From assembly GCA_024280155.1 (NCBI GenBank), contig JAJRQQ010000018.1, positions 1-38,267 on the forward strand: a stretch of 38,267 nucleotides of DNA, in the 5' to 3' direction. Both the position numbers and the translations under genes were made by a program. The DNA is from Bacteroidota bacterium. GTDB lineage: Bacteria; Bacteroidota; Bacteroidia; Flavobacteriales_D; Crocinitomicaceae. Positions within the stretch are counted from its first letter, which is position 1, and every line of letters begins with the position of its first letter. Under the pieces are notes generated by a model. It saw only the letters and a program-made list of their open reading frames with translations. It was not told the DNA's origin and did not search any database. Below are positions 31,377-38,267 of the stretch, piece by piece.

Positions 31377-33532
31377 ATGATAGGACGTTTTTTTTTAGGA
31401 TTGATTGTAATAGCTAGTTTATCTTGGATTGGTTACGTCGGTTTGGATATTCTTAATGTAAAAAGTAATTTTTCAGAAACTCAAATTTTCTCTTATGAAG
31501 ACGGGAAGGTATTGGTTGTTAACCGGCCTGAAGAAGTTCGTTTTGATTTGGTATATGATTTCCAAAGTTCCCCTTTTTATAGCCAGATTAAAGGTTTTAA
31601 TTTAAAAGAGTATGAAACTGCGTTCATCAGTTTCAAACGTTCTCAAATTTTATTGAAAAGAAATGATAATTGGACGCAAGAGAATATCAAATCCCTTTTT
31701 TCTTCTAACGAAATCTCATTCAATGGATCTGGATTCAAAATTGGAGAAATTGAAGGTGAGTTTTTCAAAACCAATCTTTACGTTTCTCAGGGAGAATTTA
31801 AAAGAGATAAACTTTCAGGATTAGAAATTTATTTTGATAAAAAGTCGAGTGCTTCTGTTATAGAAATTACCGAAAACAACAAAGTTAAATCTGTCGCTGA
31901 TCTTTATTTTATGGCAGAAGATACAGAAGAAGGAGAAGTCATTCGTTTCAAAACCATCGACGAATCTATTTTACAAGGGAAAAAATAAAGGATGAGGTTT
32001 TGTTTGCACCTGTGGTGTCTCAGAACTTTACGAGTTACCATTTTTACGAAAGAGATTATTTTGCTTCGCAAGATTCCGTATTTGCGAATGGTCCAATGTC
32101 GAAATGGATGCAAGATGGTTTTGTTGAATTAATTTATAAAGGAAAAAAGGCAATTATTTCGGATTATATCGGTGGACAAGATCCTGTTTTGGTATTGAAC
32201 GATTTGATACAGTCACAAGGTGAATATAAATTTTCTATTCCTCTAACATCAAAACTTCCTAGCAAAGAGAAAAATGAATATTTCGTGAAATATTTAGCTG
32301 ATTTTGTTGTGATATCAGAATCTGAACAAGTTTGTGATCAGTTAATTGCTGATTATAAGTTAGGGAAAACAATTGCATTAAATTCTACAGTTGTTGAACA
32401 TGTGTATGGGAGGTTGCCCAAAAGTGTCTCGGAGCGATTTGTTTCAAATGACTCGAATTATTCTCGTTCTGTTTTTCAAAAATACATCATGCAAACGCAA
32501 TTTGAAGGAGCAACTTTAATCGCAGAAGTTGAAAAAAAGGAAACCCAATCAGTAAATTGCAACTTTGATATATTAGATTTTATTGCTTTGAAAAAGGACG
32601 GTGAAATTGCAGTTTTAAGTAAAGAAAATGAAATTACCTTTTTGCAAGATGGTGAAATGAAATGGAAAAAAGCATTGAACGAAAAATGTTTAGGAGGAAT
32701 TCAGGTGATTGACTTGTACAGTAATAAAGAATTATTCATGTTAATCAATACTGAAAGTAAAATCCATTTAATTAATAGAAAAGGAGAATACTCTTCTGGT
32801 TTTCCTATTTCGCTTAATAATGAAGCAACTAACGAGGTGAAATTCTACCGATGGAAAGGAAAAAGTTATTTTATCATAGCCACAAATGATGGTAAAGTAA
32901 ACTTATTCGATGGCGAAGGACGAGAGTTAAATGTATTTAAAAGTCAACAAGCAGTTACCAAAAGAATTGATGTTTGGGCAAGTCAGAATAAATTGTTTGC
33001 AGGTTTCTCCAATGATCAATTCTTTGAAATGTTCAGTCTAGAGAAATTTAGGTCACACCGAGAATTTAATCTACCAACTCAAATGATAACAGCAAAAATA
33101 CCTAATGAATTAATCCAATTCGGAATTGAGGACGACTTTTTAATTAAAATAGATCAGAAAGGTGTGAAATATAAGTTTTCAGCATTGAAGAATGGAGAAG
33201 TTCTAAATGCTAAGCAAAATTCAAAAAATCCAATTGTTATTGTTCGCGTTGGGAATGAAATTCAATTGTTTAACAGTGAAGGATTGTTGTTTGGAACAGT
33301 GAAATTACCTTTCAACGAAATAGAGTACGTTGATATTTTAACCTCTTCTCAAGGAAAAACTATCGTAGCAATACTCGATGGTTTAGAGAATAATGTATAT
33401 TTGTATTCAACGAATGGTGAATTGATTAAAAAATCTATTGAAGGACAAACCAAAGTGGAACTTCAATCGTATATGAACAAAACGAGGTTGACTACAGTGA
33501 TAGACCAATTTATCGTTCAATATTATTACTAA
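31377..33532 (+). pseudogene. Unknown membrane-anchored protein with propeller-like C-terminus, frameshifted
   Basis: Two frames, 31377-31988 and about 31986-33532, join into a roughly 718-residue protein if one A is added to the A6 run at 31980-31985 (...LQGKKIKDEVLF...). An N-terminal hydrophobic segment (FFLGLIVIASLSWIGYVGL) anchors it. The first half has no recognisable domain. The second half has repeated short strands (GEIAVLSKENEITFLQDGE, SKIHLINRKGEYSSGFP, GKVNLFDGEGRELNVF, NEIQLFNSEGLLFGTV) resembling a WD/PQQ-like beta-propeller. Eleven bases separate it from the OmpA-family gene, so they are likely co-transcribed. I do not recognise a named family. Confidence 0.68.
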
Positions 33533-33549
33533 AAATAAACTACGTGCTA

Positions 33550-35988
33550 ATGAAATTATTCAGTAAATTATTAATTGTAGGTGCACTTTTTTCTGCGTTC
33601 AGCAGTAATGCACAATCTTACCTAGGGACGGCGAGCAGTAACTATGCAGGAGCAATGGGGATAGACCTTCAACCAGCAAGTTTCGTTGATGGTCGCTATA
33701 AATTTGACATGACGCTTGTCGGAACAAATTTTAACTTCTATCAAAATATAACAAAATTTGACACGAGAGATATGCCAAAGTGGTGGATCAAATCTTTTCG
33801 TCCAGATGATGCAGCATCGGGGTATAATAGTTCTCACAACGATTGGATGGATCCTGATTCAACTTTCCAAGAACGTTATATAGATTCATTAGATTACACG
33901 CGTTCAAAACCGTATGGTATTTACAATAACATGCAATTAGATGTACTGAATTTTATGTTTCACATCAATCCGAAAGTTGCGGTTGGTCTTTCTTTTAAAG
34001 TTAGATCTGTTACAAACATCGATGATGTTGATCCAACACTGGCTTACCTTGCTGATAAAGGATTAGATTACTCTTTATTGTGGAATCAAAGTTTTAACGA
34101 AGATTTGGTTCATGCCAATCACATGACTTGGGCAGAATATGGTTTTGTTTATTCGCAAGTTATTAAAGACGATGGTGAGCACTTTATGAAAGCAGGTGGG
34201 AAAGCTAAATGGATTTCTGGTTATGCTGCTGCTTATTTTAATTCTGATAATTTTAGTTATAACTTACTGAACAAAGATTCTGCGCAAGCTTTAAACGGTG
34301 ATTTCTCCTATGGTCACTCTACTGGTGTGTTAAATGGGGATGACCCAAGTACAAAAGCAGCTTCAAAATACGGTTGGGGTTTAGATTTAGGTTTTGTTTA
34401 CGAATGGAGACCTGAATGGAAAGAATATAAATACGACATGGATGGTGAAACAAACATCTGGCGTAGAGATAAAGAGAAATACAAATTACGTGCAGGTGTT
34501 TCTATCCTTGATATCGGTGGAGCTAAATTTGACAAAGGATCTTTGAGTCAAGATTTCTCTGTTAATACAAATAATATTTTTAACCTACGCGTTTTTGACG
34601 GAGCCAATAGTTTAGATAGTTTAGATAAAATTATTGATTCTTTAGTTGTGAATGATCCAGATTGGAGTTCAACAGATGATGATGGCACTTTCTTTATGGG
34701 GACTCCAACTGCTTTGAGTTTACAAGTAGATTATCACATTTGGAAATGGTTCTATGTGAATGCAACAGGAATGATTAATCTTCAAAATAGAAAGAAAGCA
34801 CACCGTGTTAGAGTTGCAAATCAAGTTTCATTAACACCTAGTTTTGATTATGCGTGGTTTGGACTTTCTGTGCCAATGTCTATCAATAATTATTCTGGCT
34901 TCAAAGCCGGTTTAGCAACTCGTTTAGGTCCTTTGACAATTGGTATGACAGATTTTAGAACAATCTTTGCTTCAGGAAAAGTGAGAGGTACAGAATTTTA
35001 TGCAGGTTTAAGAATTCCAATTCTTTACACGCATCCAAGTGATATTGATGGTGATAAAGTATCTGATGAAAAAGATGAATGTCTTGTAGTTCCAGGTGTT
35101 TGGGCGTTTAGAGGTTGTCCTGATACAGATGGTGATGGTATTCCAGATAAAGATGATGCTTGTCCAAACTTATACGGTGATACAATCTTCCAAGGTTGTC
35201 CAGATAGAGATCATGATAGTATTATCGATCCTAAAGATGATTGTCCTGATACATGGGGGTTGAAAAAATACAACGGTTGTCCTGATACGGATAATGATGG
35301 AATTATCGATAGCAAAGATGCTTGTCCGAATGATTCAGGACCAGCAATTTACGATGGTTGCCCTGATACAGATGGTGATGGTATCTTCGATTTCTTAGAC
35401 GGTTGTCCAGAAGTATTCGGACCAGAAGAAAACAATGGTTGTCCTTGGCCTGATACAGATGGTGATGGAATCCTCGACAAAGATGATGCTTGTCCAAATA
35501 ACCCAGGACCAGTTGAAAACCAAGGTTGTCCTTATATTGATACGGATGGTGATGGTGTGTTAGACAAAGATGATGCTTGTCCAAATACTCCAGGTCCAGT
35601 TGAAAACCAAGGTTGCCCAGTGATTGAGGCAGAGGTTCAAGAAATCTTGAAAACAGCATTTGATAACTTAGAATTTAAGTCAGGAAAAGATGTGATTAAG
35701 AACGAATCTTTTGAGTCACTAGACGCTCTTGCTGAAGTTCTTGTTAAAAAACCAGAATGGAAATTGCAAATTGCAGGTCACACTGATAACACAGGTTCTG
35801 CACAGAGTAATTTGATTCTTTCGAAAAAACGTGCAAATGCAGTGAAGAAGTATTTATCTTCGAAAGGTGTTGATGCAAGTCGTTTATCTGTTCTTTACTT
35901 CGGTGAAGCAGATCCAATCGCTGACAACAATACAGCAGAAGGTCGTCAGAAAAATAGACGAGTAGAAATGACGATTATTTTCGAATAA
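33550..35988 (+). CDS. DUF5723/OmpA-family outer-membrane protein with thrombospondin type 3 repeats
   Basis: From the ATG at 33550 this is an 812-residue protein with a signal peptide (MKLFSKLLIVGALFSAFSSNAQ); a GTG two codons earlier is possible. The N-terminal 500 residues match DUF5723 (YLGTASSNYAGAMG..., PASFVDGRYKFD) and are probably a barrel. About 500-690 hold seven calcium-binding thrombospondin type 3 repeats of DxDGDGxxDxxDxC form. The C-terminal OmpA domain has IAGHTDNTGSAQSN, LSKKRANAVKKYL and EGRQKNRRVEM, which bind peptidoglycan. It should tether the outer membrane to the cell wall. A strong terminator follows. Confidence 0.9.
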   Translation: MKLFSKLLIVGALFSAFSSNAQSYLGTASSNYAGAMGIDLQPASFVDGRYKFDMTLVGTNFNFYQNITKFDTRDMPKWWIKSFRPDDAASGYNSSHNDWMDPDSTFQERYIDSLDYTRSKPYGIYNNMQLDVLNFMFHINPKVAVGLSFKVRSVTNIDDVDPTLAYLADKGLDYSLLWNQSFNEDLVHANHMTWAEYGFVYSQVIKDDGEHFMKAGGKAKWISGYAAAYFNSDNFSYNLLNKDSAQALNGDFSYGHSTGVLNGDDPSTKAASKYGWGLDLGFVYEWRPEWKEYKYDMDGETNIWRRDKEKYKLRAGVSILDIGGAKFDKGSLSQDFSVNTNNIFNLRVFDGANSLDSLDKIIDSLVVNDPDWSSTDDDGTFFMGTPTALSLQVDYHIWKWFYVNATGMINLQNRKKAHRVRVANQVSLTPSFDYAWFGLSVPMSINNYSGFKAGLATRLGPLTIGMTDFRTIFASGKVRGTEFYAGLRIPILYTHPSDIDGDKVSDEKDECLVVPGVWAFRGCPDTDGDGIPDKDDACPNLYGDTIFQGCPDRDHDSIIDPKDDCPDTWGLKKYNGCPDTDNDGIIDSKDACPNDSGPAIYDGCPDTDGDGIFDFLDGCPEVFGPEENNGCPWPDTDGDGILDKDDACPNNPGPVENQGCPYIDTDGDGVLDKDDACPNTPGPVENQGCPVIEAEVQEILKTAFDNLEFKSGKDVIKNESFESLDALAEVLVKKPEWKLQIAGHTDNTGSAQSNLILSKKRANAVKKYLSSKGVDASRLSVLYFGEADPIADNNTAEGRQKNRRVEMTIIFE
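35040..35630 (+). repeat. In-frame tandem repeats coding for TSP3 units
   Basis: Seven related coding units, the last two nearly identical at DNA level (GATGGTGATGG and CCAGTTGAAAACCAAGG recur). They lie inside the OmpA-family gene and encode calcium-binding loops. Nearly identical neighbouring units may vary in number by recombination. Confidence 0.8.
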
Positions 35989-36005
35989 GAAATAAAACAA
36001 AACAG

Positions 36006-36045
36006 AGAAAGAGGGATGGTTGTAAAACTATCCCTCTTTTTTATT
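36006..36045 (+). terminator. Rho-independent terminator after the OmpA-family gene
   Basis: AAAGAGGGAT and ATCCCTCTTT form long arms with inner GTT/AAC pairing, followed by a T-run. It lies about 18 nt after the stop. Confidence 0.92.
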
Positions 36046-36056
36046 ACTTTTAGTCC

Positions 36057-37667
36057 GTGATAAATTTATCTAAAAAACAGCGCTACCTGCTCAGCATTAT
36101 TGCAGGTTTATTGATGGTGATTTCTTTTCCATTCTCGGGGAGTTTAACTCCTTTGGTTTTCATTGCTTGGGTGCCATTGTTATTTGTAGAAAGTTATATT
36201 TCGAAGAAAAAATATCGATCAGGGAAAGTCTTTCTTCATGCATACTTGACCTTTTTTATTTACAATGCAGGTTCAACATGGTGGGTTTTGAAAGCAGACG
36301 TGAATGGGGGAGCATTAGCCGTGATTCTAAATGCTTTATTAATGGCAACAACTTTCTATGCATTTCATTTGGCTAAAAAACACATCGGAGAAAAAGAAGG
36401 ATATCTGTCTTTGTTGTTTTTCTGGATTGGCTTCGAATATTTCCACCTCAATTGGGAAATGTCATGGACTTGGTTAAATCTGGGGAATACATTTTCTATC
36501 ACACCTTCTTGGGTGCAATGGTATGAATATTCAGGGATTTTAGGGGGAACTTTGTGGATATTAATAATCAATCTTCTATTTTTTAGAGCGGTTCAGAATG
36601 TCTATTTAAAAAAAGAATCTTGGAGAATTCAAACACCAATTGTTTGGAGTGCTGTTTTATTGGTGCTCATTCCTATTTCGATTTCATTGTTTACTTTTTA
36701 TAATTATGAAGAAAAAGGAAAGACAATTGAAGTGGTTGCGATTCAACCTAATATTGACCCGTACAATGATAAATTCTCTGCAGGTAGTTTCGAGCGACAA
36801 ATGAATACAATGGTTCGATTAGCCGATTCTTTAGTTACCAAGAATACTCAATTAATCTTAGCCCCAGAAACGGCAATTAGCCAAACTTTTAATGAAGCGG
36901 AAATTTATAGAATGCCCTTTTATCACTTCCTAGCAGAGAATAAAAAAGAGAAATTATTGAATACTCCCATATACATCGGAGCATCCACTTATCGTAATTT
37001 CACGAACAAAAATTCTCGTGCATCTCGTCCACTTGAAGATGGTACATTCTATGAAAGTTACAATACTTCAATGTTTATCACAAAGAATGATGATGTAGAA
37101 TTTATTCATAAATCGAAATTAGTTCCAGGAGTAGAAGTGATTCCTTTTTCTAATTGGTTTCCATTCCTAGAAGAATTATCAATCAATAACGGTGGAATTT
37201 CAGGAACTTTAGGAATTGAAGAATCTGCACAAGTTTTTAAAACAGAAAGTTTCACCTTTGCACCAGTTGTTTGTTATGAATCGATATATGGAGAATGGGT
37301 TGCTGAAGAATGTCGAAAAGGCGCAGAAATTATTTGTATTATCACAAACGATGGTTGGTGGGGAGATACTCCTGGGTATAAGCAACACAATAGTTTTGCA
37401 TCTCTACGTGCAATTGAAAATCGAAGAAGTATTGCTCGGTCAGCAAATACAGGAACCAGTTGTTTTGTGAATCAAAGAGGGGAAATTTCCCAACAAACAG
37501 ATTGGTGGGTAGAAGATGTGATAAAAGCAGATGTAAATCTGAACAATGAACTTACTTTTTATACTTTATATGGGGATGTTTTAGGTAGAACTTTCAGTTT
37601 CGCCTCAATATTGTTACTTTTATTTACGTTCTTGAAATGGTTTAAGAAGAAATTTATTCTGAAATAA
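36057..37667 (+). CDS. lnt: Apolipoprotein N-acyltransferase Lnt
   Basis: Lnt adds the third acyl chain to the N-terminal cysteine of lipoproteins in the inner membrane. This 536-residue protein has about six N-terminal membrane segments and a periplasmic nitrilase domain (about 222-515). The catalytic triad is visible: E271 in LAPETAI, K352 in HKSKLVPG and C406 in PVVCYESIYG. A WxWLNLGN stretch (138-144) also fits. The start is a GTG, 12 nt after the upstream terminator; no better start lies nearby. A last membrane helix (FASILLLLFTFLKW) closes the protein. It is followed by the sigma factor gene after one base. Confidence 0.93.
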   Translation: MINLSKKQRYLLSIIAGLLMVISFPFSGSLTPLVFIAWVPLLFVESYISKKKYRSGKVFLHAYLTFFIYNAGSTWWVLKADVNGGALAVILNALLMATTFYAFHLAKKHIGEKEGYLSLLFFWIGFEYFHLNWEMSWTWLNLGNTFSITPSWVQWYEYSGILGGTLWILIINLLFFRAVQNVYLKKESWRIQTPIVWSAVLLVLIPISISLFTFYNYEEKGKTIEVVAIQPNIDPYNDKFSAGSFERQMNTMVRLADSLVTKNTQLILAPETAISQTFNEAEIYRMPFYHFLAENKKEKLLNTPIYIGASTYRNFTNKNSRASRPLEDGTFYESYNTSMFITKNDDVEFIHKSKLVPGVEVIPFSNWFPFLEELSINNGGISGTLGIEESAQVFKTESFTFAPVVCYESIYGEWVAEECRKGAEIICIITNDGWWGDTPGYKQHNSFASLRAIENRRSIARSANTGTSCFVNQRGEISQQTDWWVEDVIKADVNLNNELTFYTLYGDVLGRTFSFASILLLLFTFLKWFKKKFILK

Positions 37668-37668
37668 T

Positions 37669-38220
37669 TTGAGCAAGAGCATTCATATTGACCAAACTAA
37701 ACTTGTAGAAGATAACAGTGATTATCTCTTGTCTTTTGCAATGTCTAAAATTAGGGATATTGATTTAGCGAAAGATTTAGTTCAAGATACGTTGATTTCT
37801 GCCCTTACAAAGTTAGATACTTTTGAACACCGAAGTAAATTAAGAACTTGGTTGACGAGTATTCTAAACCGAAAAATTATTGACCATTGGAGAAAGGCTG
37901 AAACGAGATATGTTGACCCAATTTCAAGTTTTTTCGACCAAGATGACCCAGATAAACATTGGATTCTAAATAAGCAAGAAAACAGTAATATCGCAAACTT
38001 TGTGGATGAAATAACACAAGAAGAAACATTAACAGAGTTGCAAGATTGTTTGGACACACTTCCTGAGAAATGGAGAGGAATTGTCGCTTCAAAATATTTA
38101 GAAGAAAAAGATAGTGAACAAATTTGTAATGATTTTGACATTACTTCGTCAAATCTTTGGGTAATTATACACAGAACGAAACTTTTACTTCGTGACTGTC
38201 TTAAAAACAAATGGGTATGA
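37669..38220 (+). CDS. ECF-type sigma-70 family RNA polymerase sigma factor
   Basis: This 183-residue alternative sigma factor has region 2 (about 16-80: DYLLSFAMSKIRDIDLAKDLVQDTLISAL...LRTWLTSILNRKIIDHWRK) and region 4 (about 125-180: LQDCLDTLPEKWRGIVASKYLEEKDSEQICNDFDITSSNLWVIIHRTKLLLRDCL). The linker between them is longer than usual and acidic (SFFDQDDPDKH), as in the group that pairs with short zinc-finger-like proteins. The start is TTG, one base after the lnt stop; the next ATG would cut into region 2. Its stop overlaps the following ATG. Target promoters are unknown. Confidence 0.9.
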   Translation: MSKSIHIDQTKLVEDNSDYLLSFAMSKIRDIDLAKDLVQDTLISALTKLDTFEHRSKLRTWLTSILNRKIIDHWRKAETRYVDPISSFFDQDDPDKHWILNKQENSNIANFVDEITQEETLTELQDCLDTLPEKWRGIVASKYLEEKDSEQICNDFDITSSNLWVIIHRTKLLLRDCLKNKWV

Positions 38221-38267
38221 AAACGTGTCAAGAAATAACACTCGACATAGAACGGGGCAAATACGAA
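38217..38267 (+). CDS. Partial gene: likely anti-sigma factor (zinc-finger-like), cut by window edge
   Basis: An ATG overlapping the sigma factor stop (ATGA) opens a frame of 17 codons, MKTCQEITLDIERGKYE, that runs off the window. Position directly after an ECF sigma gene and a cysteine at residue 4 followed by an acidic helix fit the small cysteine-bearing partners often found there. Only the first 17 residues are visible, so the role is inference from position. Confidence 0.55.
   Translation, partial: MKTCQEITLDIERGKYE

Noticed and set aside
35040-35630. CRISPR-like regular repeats
   Set aside because: The repeats are in frame and encode calcium-binding TSP3 units within an OmpA-family gene; there are no unrelated spacers and no cas genes.
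1-38267. Alternative genetic code with TGA read as an amino acid
   Set aside because: TGA ends several intact genes here (for example the heptose kinase and the sigma factor), and another gene is broken by TAA.

Overview
This window looks like a chromosomal stretch of a Bacteroidota bacterium, most likely a flavobacterium and plausibly near Crocinitomicaceae. The evidence is type IX secretion (T9SS): a PorT homologue, two proteins with C-terminal T9SS sorting domains, a DUF5723/OmpA-type outer-membrane protein and a GWxTD protein. The DNA is AT-rich, Shine-Dalgarno sequences are absent, and several promoters fit the Bacteroidota form TTG-N19..23-TAnnTTTG. The genus is inference. I see no insertion sequence, phage or CRISPR array.

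Layout. 1-346 has no convincing gene but holds a long imperfect inverted repeat. 347-3929 (minus) is a tight operon: peptidase T, holA, rsmE and a DUF4159 protein. A T9SS-sorted protein (minus) and rluF (plus) diverge near 4.9 kb, followed by aqpZ. A GC-rich tandem repeat ending in a perfect palindrome separates aqpZ from the convergent acyltransferase pair glsB/glsA (amino-acid lipid synthesis). From 8473 to 20498 runs a colinear plus-strand series with overlapping or touching genes: aminotransferase, heptose-phosphate kinase, TrkH, UbiE/MenG, PorT, an FAD dehydrogenase, a very AT-rich 1084-residue secreted glycosidase-like protein, and a GT39-like membrane glycosyltransferase. A GT2 glycosyltransferase and the GWxTD protein follow on the minus strand, then tRNA-Ser(UGA).

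23.4-27.8 kb looks like a phosphate-handling module: a Na/Pi cotransporter with a secreted FnIII-like N-terminus diverges from an OprP-like porin across an intergenic region with three regularly spaced pairs of 11-bp repeats, and an OmpR-type response regulator lies next to the porin. Then come tsaB, an FkbM-like methyltransferase, a barrel-like protein, a MazG-like pyrophosphohydrolase, a cytochrome c lipoprotein, an unknown propeller-like protein, a DUF5723/TSP3/OmpA protein, lnt, an ECF sigma factor and the first 17 codons of a likely anti-sigma gene.

The most unusual general property is that five plus-strand genes are interrupted. Three have single-base frameshifts in A-runs (trkH, the GT39-like gene, the propeller gene). 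Two have single in-frame stop codons (FAD dehydrogenase, tsaB). As tsaB is normally essential, consensus errors are the first explanation to test; recent mutation or A-tract slippage are alternatives. The best candidates for new biology are the triple 11-bp-repeat array at 25563-25645, the structured element at 137-276 and the inverted repeat overlapping a promoter at 31272-31354.
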